From assembly GCA_015832175.1 (NCBI GenBank), contig WJXW01000002.1:3100001-3164000 (forward strand): a stretch of 64,000 bases of DNA, written 5' to 3'. This document shows, piece by piece, positions 1 through 10,559 of the stretch (position 1 is the first letter of the stretch; every line of letters begins with the position of its first letter). The notes below the pieces were generated by a model that was not told the DNA's origin, did not search any database, and saw only the letters and a list, made by a program, of their open reading frames with translations. The translations under genes and the position numbers were made by a program. Source of the stretch: Paraphaeosphaeria minitans (Eukaryota; Ascomycota; Dothideomycetes; Pleosporales; Didymosphaeriaceae).

Positions 1-1
1 G

Positions 2-259
2 CCCTTCCACAGCACCTTCTTGCGATCTGGTGTCAAGCCTTTCCGTAACTTTTTGCTCAAGAAGATCCACAAGACATCGATCGACCCCTCGAAGCTTGTT
101 GGCAAGTATATTCCTAATGTCACTGCGAAGCCCTTCGCCCTGACGAAGGAGTACTTCGAGGATGTGTACAAGTTGATAAACTCGCCCAAGATTGGCAACA
201 TCCTTGCCAACTGGGACAAGTACGAGGAGAAGGAAGAGTCCACGACTGCGGCCGCTTAG
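2..259 (+). CDS. FAS1: Fatty acid synthase beta subunit, C-terminal end (5' truncated by window)
   Basis: Only the last 85 codons are in the window, and the frame is open from base 2. The residues read [14 protein letters not shown], then a [11 protein letters not shown] block, KEYFEDVY and a closing ILANWDKYE. This pattern is the end of the malonyl/palmitoyl transferase domain of the fungal type I fatty acid synthase beta chain. In the cytosolic alpha6-beta6 complex that domain loads malonyl and releases palmitoyl groups. The tail after the conserved part is short, acidic and Ala/Thr-rich. Everything upstream, including the catalytic serine, lies outside the window. Identification rests on recall of the family C-terminus, which is very conserved. 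Confidence 0.88.
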   Translation, partial: PFHSTFLRSGVKPFRNFLLKKIHKTSIDPSKLVGKYIPNVTAKPFALTKEYFEDVYKLINSPKIGNILANWDKYEEKEESTTAAA

Positions 260-970
260 ACAGCTTGTACGAGTTGCTTGATGTTTGTGTTGCGGTTGGC
301 GTTGGGGTTAGATAGAATTGCGATATCCACCTTCGTAGATGCTCGGTAGACGGCGTCGTGTATGAAAACTTTACGTAGTACAGCTTTAGTAATGAGTCAG
401 TTTCAGTATCACTAAATCTTTTCCTCTCGCTTTTCCTAGGATTTGCCTCAACGGCGTTGCCTGACTCGTCTCATTGAAGTATCATTCAGATGGTTTGATC
501 CGGTGCGTATATTCATCGGCGAAGGAAGCTATCCGTATACCTGCCTCATATACCAGTGAAAAGAGCAGTGTATGACAACCACAGAGGATGAAAGCCGTTC
601 CCAAAATGGTTGGGCCCCATTCCGATGTTCCGTTTGAGTTAGGCCGTACGCGGCTAGTTAGCAGATGCACTTTGGTCGACTAACCATCTCGTCCTCCGTC
701 ATGCTGGCAAGGATGCGGCTTGGCGACAAAGGTTTGTGTTGGACTAGATACTTGGAAGTAGGCAGTGCTTGTTCTTGGATTTTTCAATGTGAGCCAAGAA
801 TTTGCTGACACGGATCAAGCTAAGTACCTACCTACCTATCTACCTACCTACCTATCTACCTACCTACCTATCTACCTACCTACCTATCTACCGTACCTAC
901 CGCCATTACGTCTCCAGTTGCGCCAATTGCTTTCACACGCCTGTCACCTCCGTACCGCAAACACGAAGGA
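260..970. other. Intergenic region with FAS1 3' flank and glutaminase 5' flank
   Basis: No convincing coding sequence is present. The stretch holds the terminator side of FAS1 and the promoter of the glutaminase gene. A CTAC/CTAT microsatellite lies about 75-145 bp before the glutaminase start. Open frames of 62-69 codons here are repeat-driven or lack a start context. Confidence 0.6.
825..897. repeat. CTAC/CTAT microsatellite with 16-bp higher-order unit
   Basis: Tetranucleotide array in which three CTAC units are followed by one CTAT, giving a 16-bp super-unit repeated about four times. It sits just upstream of the glutaminase gene, probably in its promoter or 5' leader. It shares its TACC core with short motifs elsewhere in the window. 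Confidence 0.9.
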
Positions 971-2451
971 ATGAAATCCCCCATCCCTGACTATCTCAAC
1001 AAGGTGCTTGAGAATGCGCGCGCTAATAACGATGGCGCACCCGCTGCGTACATCGAAACACTGGCGAATGCAGATACATCTAAGATGGCGGTAGCGCTAG
1101 CCACGGTTGATGGAAAAGTGTACTCGGCCGGCGACGACCAAGTCGAGTTCTCTATCCAAGTAAGTACTCATGCGTTGCTCCACCGTGTGGCTATGGAGTC
1201 TACCTTTTTGCTGTCCCGATGAACTGATTACCCGCGATACTCGCTCAGTCCATCTCCAAAGCTTTCGTATATGCCCTTGCAATCGAAGACGCTGGTCTAT
1301 CCCGTGTGCTTGAGAAGATTGGCGTGGAGCCTTCCGGCGAAAAGTTCAACCAGCTTTCCCTGGAGAAAAAGACAAATCGACCCATGAACCCCATGATCAA
1401 TGCTGGAGCCATCACAGCGCACTCGCTCGTCGTGGGTCCCGATGCCACAGCCGAGGAGCGGACAGACCGCATCCTCAACTCGTTGTCGAAGCTAGCCGGA
1501 CGACAACTACACGTCGACGAAGAGGTCTACGAAGCCGAACTACGGGACGCGGACCGCAACATGGCAATCGGCTACATGCTGAAAGCTGCTGGAATCATCT
1601 CGTGTGATCCGCGAGTGGTTGTCAAAGGCTACATCCGTCAGTGTGCAATCACTGTCAACGTATCCGACCTGGCCATCATGGCTGCCACGCTTTGCAACGC
1701 AGGCGTGCACCCCGTCACCGGCGAGAAAATCATCCCCCAACTGAGCGTCCGCCAGGTTCTGTCCGTCATGACGACGTGCGGCATGTACGACGCCGCCGGC
1801 GACTGGGTGTCGCGGGTCGGGTTTCCCGCCAAATCCGGGGTCGCTGGAGGCATAATCGGCACGCTGCCAGGCCAAGTCGGGATTGCCGCCTTCTCTCCCA
1901 AGCTCGACGAGCGCGGCAATTCGGTGCGCGGCGTCATCATTTGCGAACAGCTTTCCAACGACATGGGCCTGCACATGATGGACGTGAGCCAGCTGGCGCG
2001 CGCGACAGTGCAGACGTACGTGGCTAGGATCGTCGCGGGCAGGCACGAACCGCACCACCCGCACTGCAACAAGGACGTCGTCGTCTTCAAGATGCGCGGC
2101 GCGGTCCGGTTCTCAGGCTCGGAACGTCTGACGCGCGCCATCGCGCGCGAACTGGGAGATCCGGACCCCAAAGATCCTGGCTCCGGCGCGCACTCGGACG
2201 CCTGCGCCGTGGTCTTCTCACTCCGCGATGCCTACTCGCTCAGCTCCATCGCGCGGCGCATCGTCCACGAGGATGTCAACCGGCTGCTCTCGGAGGGCAA
2301 GTCGGTGGTGGTGATTGATCCCTCGCGTGTGCTGGAGTGGGATCGGGAGTCCAATCCAACGTGTCCCGTTGTCGTGGAAAACGAGACACAAGCCTTGGAC
2401 CACATCGGAGGGACGGGATGCAAGGCCGTGTCCCAGGAAGATTCCTGGTGA
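971..2451 (+). CDS. Serine-dependent glutaminase (GlsA type) with STAS-like tail
   Basis: Two exons, 971-1159 and 1249-2451, give 463 residues. The intron (1160-1248) starts GTAAGT and ends CTCAG, and splicing restores the catalytic S-x-x-K motif as Ser-Ile-Ser-Lys at residues 64-67. Conserved NRPMNPMINAGAI and the CGMYDAAGDW and SGVAGGI blocks mark the beta-lactamase-like fold that hydrolyses glutamine to glutamate and ammonia. From about residue 345 a separate segment starts FKMRGAVRFSGSERLTRAI and contains VVVIDPSRVL. It resembles the STAS domain found after GlsA in some bacteria. No secretion signal is visible, so it is probably cytosolic. The start ATG gives an N-terminus of typical length. 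Family assignment is firm; the STAS label is my inference. Confidence 0.9.
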
Positions 2452-3182
2452 CGGGTCGTATCCTGTATTTCTCCGCTACATACAGACATGCCTCTTTACC
2501 TACCTAAGCGTCCTCATCATGACACGGGCCCGCGCCCTTCACTTGGGCAAAATCGGCAAAAACTAAAAGCCACTTCGAAGCCCGGCTCAAAGAAACCAAT
2601 TCTCGATTTTTTGTTTGATTTGGTGGCGGGTGGTAGTTATGGCTGTGCGTTGGGGTGAGGTTGGGGTTGTAGTTGGGACAGAGGTGAAGGCAGGCAGTTT
2701 CTCTGGAGCGAAGCACGAGGCCCATGCACGCCTGACTTGTCAACTGACATACCGCTCGGAGAGAGTCGGATGGTTGGTATAAGAGTTTTAGGCTGTTGGG
2801 GCGCTGTGCTGCTTTGGAGTGGGGGTTTCTGTGGCTTTGGTTTTGGAGACGAGAGGTAGCTGATAGCATGGACGAAGACTGAAGCTGCGAGTTTGTACCT
2901 GTGATGGCGACAACAACTTCTGTAGGGTGCGTTGAGTCCACACAGACGCCACTAAAAAGAACTTACCTCGTTGGCGCAGAAGCCCATGAGAAGAACCAGC
3001 ACGCTGCCACCACATGAGTATACGTAGCGTCACACCCCCCACATGAAACGAGTCATCCTTAACAGGCCTAGAAACGATAAGCAATATACTTACATGAGGT
3101 TGACGATATGTACAATTCACAGCTACATCTACAATCTAAAGTGTCTACACATTCGGTCTTACAACTATCATACACGCCCCCC
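2452..3182. other. Convergent intergenic region
   Basis: About 730 bp between the 3' ends of the glutaminase (+) and the zinc-finger gene (-). It should contain both 3' UTRs. A TACCTACCTA motif lies at 2497-2506. The open frames here show no family resemblance and overlap each other on both strands, so I call no gene. Confidence 0.55.
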
Positions 3183-6100
3183 CTACCACAAATACTCCGC
3201 ATTACACATCCGCACCTCCTCTACATCCCGCCACGTCCTGTTCCTCACACTCGCCTGCATCGGCAGCACCTTCCTATGCCACAGCCTTGCGAACCGCCGC
3301 GCGCCCGCTTCATCGCTAAATTCCACAACCCACCGGTTGTACACCCTGTTCATGATGACCTGGCTCAAGGCCTGTGCGTCCTGGTCTTCGACGTCATCGC
3401 CCTCACCGCTGTCGGTTGGCGAGACGAAGGTCGCGTACGGGTCGTGCGACTTCATCTCCTCGAGCTTACGCTTCACCATTGACGACGCACGCGGGTTGGC
3501 GGACGACAGCGCCAGGAACCGCGCTTTCAGGTCGACGATGTCTCGCAGCCGGTGGATGGATAGGTGATCGTGCAGGAACGGCCACGTAAAGCCGCGGTTC
3601 AGCGCGTCCTGCATGAAGATCTGGTAGAGATCGTAGGGGCTCGGCTCGTAGCCCTCGATGTAGAAGAGAACCTTGTGGATGGGCTTGCCTGCAGAGGTCG
3701 TTGATGGTACGATGGGCGCGTAGCCGCCGTTCTCGATGAGGCGGGCGAGCGCGGGGTTGTATGGTTGCACGACCATGTTAAGGCGGAGAGGCTGGCCCTG
3801 AGCGGTCAGGAGGTAAGTAGAGAGGGCGGCGTTGAGGTCTTCGCCGTTTTCGAGGAGACCTGGGGGCGGGGGAATTACAGAGAGGGAACCGGTGGGTCCG
3901 TGGAGCTTGCTGAGCCTGTCCAGGCGATAGGCGTTATTTTGGTATCTGATGGCAGCCTCAGGGGTCTTGAAGGTCAAGTAGTAGAAGGGTAGTCGTTCTA
4001 AGCTGAGAGGGTCTCGGCCTGGGATGATCTTGTTAAAGTCGTCGTCGGGGGCCCACCCCTCTATGTGCTGTCCTTGGGGCATGAGGCGTCGTAAGTCGGA
4101 TTCGGTAAGTTCGGTGCTGCAGTGCAGCAGCTGTAGCGCCGTCAACTTCTCACCTGATCTCTTGAATGCCTCGAAGTACTTCTCGCGAATGCTTTTCTTA
4201 TGTGTGCGCGTGGACTTCGACACGATGGGGCTTGAGCTGGGGAGGTCGAGCTTGGGGTATGGATTACTTTTGTCGTAGTGGGGCTGAATGTAGTTGCTTG
4301 CTTCCGGGAAAAGTTCGTCGAGAAGTGACTGTTCGCTCATCTGACCTGTTGCCAATGGTGTCTCTGTCGAAGGGGGTGCTGAAGGGATCTGCGCAGTTTG
4401 GGAGTCCACGCGCGGAGTGAGACGAGCGTTTACATTGGAAGCGTCTGGGGGGTGTAAAGTCCTCATCAATCGTGCTTGGGTTTGTATCTGGGCTTGGGCA
4501 GGGGTCTCGTGAACCAATCTCCGTCCGTCAGTGCTCGATTCCGTTGCAATGTCGACATCTGACAATGGATCGGATGGAGGCGCAGACATAGCCAATTGAG
4601 CAGAACCATTATCGCCAGGTACCTTTTTCATTCTTTCATTCGAAAGCTGAGCTTGGGACCTGAGTGCATGTCGTCTTACAGGTGCATGATTCGTACTCTG
4701 TTCCATTATCGGCAATGACGGCGATGCAACGTCCGCAGAACTTTGTGACATCTCATCAACATTCTGGGTCGTGCTCGAATCGATAGCCAAAGCCACAATC
4801 GGCTTGGCAGATGGTACCTTTGCGTCCGAGGTTGCTTGACTGACGATCTTTTCGTTGAGAATTCTGACCTGTTCAGCCAGATATTGAATCTGAAGTTTCA
4901 GTTCCGCGTTGTTGTCATCAGGATTCGCGAATGATGTAGGAGGCTTGTCTTTTCCTGACAGAGAAGGATCATACTCAGGTGCAGCCTTCACTACTTTCGT
5001 CGATGAGCTATCAGACTTGGAGGTGACTGAAATCGGGCCACGAGCCTGAGACTTGGAAGAAGCGCGAAGGTGACTAGGGGGTTTCTGAAGTCCGTTCCTG
5101 CTTTTGCCTTTTGGGATTGCATCTTTGCGAGCGACGATATTCTGTCCTTGGAATTGATCATGTGACTTAGGATCAGTATCATCATATGGGTACCCGGTTC
5201 TTATTGTCGAGTCTCCTGCCTTTCGTTTTGCGTCTGAGTCAGACTTTGGCTCTACACCTGCTGCTTGCGATATCGATGAGGACTTAGCGACTGGAAGGCG
5301 TTGATGAGCACCAGGTTCAAGGGTTGGGGCTACGGGTAGTTCCGTTGAGTGGGTCATGCGCCGTGTCGCCGGTCTTGAATCTGTGATGTATGTAGTAGAA
5401 GTGCTAGGCTTCATTTGCTGTTGCGCTTCTAAAGATACTAGCTTTTTTATAGCGTCGACGGTTCGAGGGTGCTCATAGAACATGGCGAGAAAAGCGTTGT
5501 CTCGTTCCTCGTGTGACTGGCTAAAGAGTGGAAGCAGACTGTGATGGATGCCGTGTGCCAATGATGAGGCGCGAGGGCTAGAGAAGGTCTCGAGTTCGCT
5601 GGAAACGGCGAGAAGCGCAGCAGTGCATTGACGATAGCGCCGTTCGGCCTCGGGTATTAGTGTAAGAGTATGTCGCGCTCTGATATACCCCAAGCAATCT
5701 GGGGAAGATTGGACGTGCTCGCCGGCCTGGGCGTATGACTTGAAGACCTTGAAGCATCTCCAGCATGCAAACAGGGAAGTGAAAGCGCTTTCGTCCTTCC
5801 GGCACGCCTCATTGAATAGCCAGTGATGGACAAGGGCTTCTGCTGTAGGCAAGGACGTCTGGCAAGTTGCACATGTCTTTCCTTCCTTGTGTCTGTGGAT
5901 CATACCGCGCGCTGCGTACCAGCCGCTTGTACTCATCTGTTTCAGACTCTTCAGCTGGCGTCCCAGCCTTTGTTCATTCTCTGCAGCTGGCCAAGATTGG
6001 TCGTGTTTCTCCCTCGATATGTGTAAGCGTAGCTGCTTTGGATTTCGAAAGGTCTGGTGGCAGACTAGACAGCACGTTGCAGAGGGAGGCTCAGACGAGG

Positions 6101-6525
6101 CAGACGCCGGCGGGGCGTCATGGCCAGATGAGGCAGGGGCAGCGGATTGGTTCTTGGAAGGAGCAAGCGGAGGTGACGGGCTCGGGGCCGTTGGAGAAAG
6201 TGGCGCTGAGAACGGCTTCTCGAATAGTGTAGAGACACTGGCGACAAGCCCTCGCAACCAGCCAGCAGCCGGCGCGTCCTGGGAGGAAGAAGTAGCCTCT
6301 GCATCGGCCTCCGGTTTTGCTGCTTCGGTTCAGCGGGAGCTCTTGTTGCTACGGCGTGCACAAACCTTCGGTCGCGGGCTGCCCAGGCTCACCTCCGCCC
6401 GGCGCGCCGTCACCGCGTCGAGGCGTGCTCTGGTCGCGGGGGCGATGGGACAGCCAACGGGCGCGGGCAGAGGTGCTCGGGGGTTGCCATGGCCGCAGAG
6501 GTCGGGTAAGGCGCGGCGGCGGCAT
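3183..6525 (-). CDS. Large C2H2-type zinc-finger protein of unknown function, possibly mitochondrial
   Basis: The long frame has no usable ATG: its 5' end lies between a stop and the zinc fingers with no Met. A 5' exon at 6393-6525 joined to 3183-6319 over an intron with a GTGAGC donor and AAGCAG acceptor solves this in phase and gives 1089 residues. The new N-terminus is rich in Arg and Pro with almost no acidic residues, which fits a mitochondrial presequence. Three Cys/His clusters follow: about 127-150 (CCLVCHQTF), 194-220 and 229-255. Then comes a long Ser/Thr/Pro-rich region, a heptad-like coiled coil near residue 520, and a conserved C-terminal third. That third includes two short stretches (LPFYYLTFKTPEAA and RWVVEFSDEAGARRF) that look like RRM-type strands. 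I do not recognise the family. RNA binding is inference. Confidence 0.7.
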
Positions 6526-6897
6526 CAATTGGGGTGCCTGGTCACATTGCTCGCTGTGACGCGGCCGCTCATGTCCATACAAAGTTTTTGGAAGCTTCAC
6601 ACGCGCTTAGTCAGCGACCACCACCAAAAATCACCAGGGTCCCCCACCGAGCATAATCGCACCCGCCATCCGTCTTTCCCAACGAGCCACAAAGGATGGG
6701 TGCATTGGTATAGGCGCCTCGCACAGTCATACGACCGCGCCCTCTCGAAATACCATGCTCGTGTTTATCAAGCCTTGCGCCGTGCCTTAACTCACGTCTC
6801 TCACCTTCTCTCGCCTGCCCAACAGTCTCACACATATATTTGTCTCTCACCAGTGTTTGATAGCAGTTGGTTCTTTCACTCATCTGCATCCTGCGCC
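6526..6897. promoter_or_regulatory. Shared divergent promoter, zinc-finger gene / AFG2-like gene
   Basis: The two start codons face away from each other with about 370 bp between them, so both promoters must lie here. The AFG2 side is pyrimidine-rich (CTCTC and CTTTC tracts near 6800), as is common for fungal 5' leaders. No individual factor site is claimed. Confidence 0.5.
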
Positions 6898-9242
6898 ATG
6901 ACAACCGCAAGTCCATTCACGCTACGCCCTCTGGAACGCAGTTCCGGGGGTAGTCTCGATCAAACCGCATTTCGCGTCCACCTCTCAGCTAAGGAACTTA
7001 AGAATCTAGGCCTGACAGCTGGTGATCGCATTCGCCTCAGCACGGCCAAAGGAGCTCATGGCTTTGCCCTCGCGTGGCTCGCCCAACAGACCAACCCCGG
7101 GAACAAGCCCATCGCCAAGGTCTCCGATTTGTTGCGAGAAAAGTATGAGCTCGCCTTGACTGACGCCGTCTTCATCGACAAGGTGCAAGAAGCCCCAAGG
7201 TTTGCGACCTCGGTCGAGGTAGCCTTTCCGCCATCCTCGGAAGCACTGAAGAGATACGCTACGAATGAAGAGCTGGGGTATTTCGCAAAGCTTTCACTAG
7301 GTACGCAGGTCCAAGGCTATATCAGAAGTGAAGCAATTACTGACATTGTCAAGAGGACTTGGAGATCTTGACGCCTGGGTGCACGTTCGATGTCGAGAAG
7401 AAACCCAAGTCACTGTCGCCAGGGTCCAAATTGCGCATGACGGTAACGAAGGTGTCGTCCGACGACTCGAATGAGCAGCGGCCATTTCTGTTCGATAGAC
7501 ATTGTGAGCTCATCTTCTCAAACGAGCCGACCACCAAAGCTTCTGCTACAAATATTCCTGATCGAATCTTGCGTCTCGACCGTACCGGTATCGGCGGGCT
7601 ATCGAATCACATCACCACCATCAACAGGAAGCTCAGAGCCATCTCTGAGTCTTCTTATCCGAGACTAGATTCCACTAATCGACGTCCCACATCCTTTCTT
7701 TTACATGGACCTGAAGGCTGTGGGAAATCAATGTTGTTGAAGCGTTTATCTGAGGCTTCCTGGCGCAAGGTTTACAGACTCGATGAAATCTGGCTTGCTG
7801 AAAATCGTAAAGGGCAAGCCGAAGCTCTGTCCGAGGATGTTTTCGAGGCTGCTCGCAAAAATCAACCTTCTTTGATATTAATCGACAACCTGGACAAGTT
7901 TGTCCAAAAGGCTGAGAGTCTGGTCGACCGAATGCAAGAAGAGTTAGAGAAGCTCCAAAACACCAAGGTTGTCGTCGCTGCTGCAGCTCGCACGATATAC
8001 GATATCGATGCTCGTCTACGATCTCAAGCAGGACTCACGATTGAGCTTGAAGTGTTCCCCCCGAATGTCAAGCAGAGAGAGGATATCCTGCGGCAGCTCA
8101 TTTACCCTAAAATTGAGCATTGTAGCATTGAATGGACACATCTAGCCGAGAAATGCCATGGTTTTGTGGGTCGTGATATTAGAGACCTGCATAGACTTGC
8201 AAGAGATCATTGTGATGATCGGATATTGGATTCCCTAGGTGAAGATGCAAGAATCACGATCAATGAAGCCTTGGAAAAGGCGGAATTTGTAACACAGGAA
8301 GACTTCGACGCTGTCATTGGCCAGATTCAGCCGTCTGTTCTCAAGGATAGCATCATTGAAGTACCCAAAGTCAGCTGGGAGGACATCGCGGGAGTCGATC
8401 ACGTTCGATCACTCCTCGAATCCATTGTTGTTCGTCCATACAAGGTAAGTCATGGCATGCTTCATGTTGGGGTAGCCTGACCGACTTCGCACCAGTTTCC
8501 AGAGCTCGATAGCAAATTCGGCGCTCCACAGTCGCGCAAGGGCGTGTTGCTGTACGGACCGCCCGGCTGCGCAAAGACTCTCATCGCTCAAGCTGTCGCC
8601 ACGGAATCCAACCAAAATTTCTTGGCGGTCAAAGGTTCCGAGCTCATCAAAATGTACGTCGGTGAGTCTGAACGCGCCATCCGCGACGTCTTCCGCCGAG
8701 CACGCGCTGCAAAGCCCTGCATCATCTTCTTCGACGAGATTGACTCTATTGGCAAATCGCGCGACAAGGGCCAAGACAGCGGCCTGAACGTTGTCACCAC
8801 GCTCTTGAACGAAATGGACGGCATCGAAGCACTGAAGGACGTATTCATCATTGGCGCAACCAACAGGCCTGACATCCTAGACTCGGCTCTTATTCGCGTG
8901 GGGCGGTTCGACGTGCATATCCACATAGGGCTTCCTACGAAGGAAGCAAGAAGACAAATACTCAAGATCCACACAAGGAAGTGGCCGCTTGCTGAAGACG
9001 TTGATGTTGACGATTTGGCTTCAAGGACCGAAGGTAGCACTGGTGCGGATATCAAGGGCTTATGCGCAGAGGTTGTTGAATTTGCAAAGACGGATTATTT
9101 GAAGCAGGATCCTGATAGCGAACCCAGGGTGCACATGAGTCACTTTGAGAGGGGGCTAGCAGAGCACACTCCACGCACGCTGGCGGAAGAAGCCGCGCGG
9201 TATGAGGGATGGAGACCGGGGAAGTCGTTGGCTGTGGAGTAG
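6898..9242 (+). CDS. AFG2: AFG2/Drg1-like tandem AAA ATPase
   Basis: Three exons (6898-7300, 7354-8444, 8496-9242) give 746 residues, close to yeast Afg2 (780). The N-terminal part resembles a CDC48-type N domain. The first AAA module has a Walker A (GPEGCGKS, about 253-260), but its Walker B reads LILIDNLDK, with Asn in place of the catalytic Glu. The second module is complete: GPPGCAKT at 519-526, IIFFDEIDSIG near 573, GATNRPD, then the ALIRVGRFD box. Afg2/Drg1 strips Rlp24 from pre-60S particles in the cytoplasm, so a ribosome-maturation role is likely. A diverged first ring also occurs in Pex1/Pex6, but the protein is too short for those. The start was chosen from the first ATG after the divergent promoter. 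Confidence 0.78.
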
Positions 9243-10559
9243 CTGTATCGTGGCTTGTGTTCTTCCAGGTTAACCCAATGCAAAGACGGTGTGTTCCAGA
9301 ATCCGTGATCCTACAGCTGCAAGATGCGGGAGAAATCCAGTTCAGCCGCATCAACGCTCAGCTTGGAGAAGCGGTCGAATTGTGCATCCCAGGATGCGCC
9401 ACGCGGGTTATCAACAACCCCGGGCAACACCACGCTGACGCAAAGCGGCAAGACGCGCGATCTGTGGAGATTTTTATTAGCCGCATGTGCACACGGCGCG
9501 ACATCGCACCTGCGTCAGCACTCGAATCATCAAATTCTTCCGATGGGCTGGGATGACATGGTGTGCCCACTGCCAACACAAGAAGGACACAACAGCGGAC
9601 GCGGGCTCCCGTTGGCAATTTTGGCTAATGGTACGGGTACAATTTGCGACGGCGAATCCTCCATCTGTGGGTTATTTCCGGCGTGCGTGCGTGTGACGGG
9701 AAAGCGAAGTGATGGTCTTCCCTCGATGCTCCACAGATGCCTCCCTCTACGAATCTACGCTCCACAGATGCCGTGCTGCCCTGTGTCGTCCCTGTGTCGT
9801 TCGCTGATTGCTCATCTCGGGCTTGCGCACTCTGCAGATTGGCCTTCGCAAGCCGGATATCCACTTACCATACGTCTGGAGCAACGCAGGCTACACCGGT
9901 TCTCTAAACGCTTACACCACCTTCAAGTGCACATGTGTCGATCTGCTGGCAGCCCCAAAAGCGAAATTGCGCACGGCAGCGTGAAACTCGGGTCTCGCCC
10001 GCCACAGTCGCTGCAGAACAACCGCCTTGTCTGTTACATCTCATTCTCCACTCGTCGGAGGTTCGAGACACACTCGCCCCCAGTCACTTGCAGCGTTGCA
10101 ACCCCCCGCTAATGGGCGATACAGCCAATCCCAAGCCCTGTTGCGCACTCATCTCGTTCCCCTCATCCACCCAGACCCTCACCTGCGCAATCTGTTCCTG
10201 ACGCCGAGTAGCGCGACGTACGCGGCTTAGCACAACCTCTAGGCATGAAGGGCCTCCCGACAGGCGTGACGCTTGTTTCCCGCCGCCGCTGTCGTGGTTG
10301 ACAATTTCCCGCGTGCTTCTGCCCTTCCTCCCTCACCATCCTCTGTTCTGTCTTCTGCTTGCCCGTTGTTTTGGTTCTCTGCGAGAGCCGTCCGTTCCTT
10401 ACGAGTCATCCGTCCATTCCTTACGAGTCATCCGTCCATTCCTTACAAGTCATCCATCCATTCTCTACAAGTCATCCGTTCACCACTCCACTTTTGTCGC
10501 TCCTTTCTCCATCTACAGAACAGGTACTGACACCAACTAACACTTACCCTGAAACCGCC
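9243..10559. other. Intergenic region
   Basis: About 1.3 kb with no supported gene. A 262-codon open frame (9324-10112) lacks any family feature and has compositionally random residues. The right part is the pyrimidine-rich leader of the next gene and holds a 22-bp tandem repeat. Confidence 0.5.
10392..10479. repeat. 22-bp tandem repeat, four copies, in a 5' leader
   Basis: Four imperfect 22-bp copies of a unit containing TTCCTTACGAGTCATCC run head to tail and end about 80 bp before the start of the downstream gene. The third and fourth copies carry ACGAG to ACAAG changes. If transcription starts upstream they lie in the 5' UTR. They contain no ATG, so they would not interrupt scanning. Confidence 0.85.

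Noticed and set aside
1540..2171. Minus-strand frames of 174-177 codons in the glutaminase gene
   Set aside because: GC-rich antisense shadows of a clearly coding plus strand.
8445..8495. Possible frameshift or split of the AFG2-like gene
   Set aside because: The apparent break is a normal 51-nt GT-AG intron (GTAAGT to ACCAG) that keeps phase 0.
9324..10112. 262-codon open frame on the plus strand
   Set aside because: No domain, no homologous pattern, unlikely residue mix, and it lies in the region between the AFG2 stop and the next leader. Overlapping frames on both strands are equally open.
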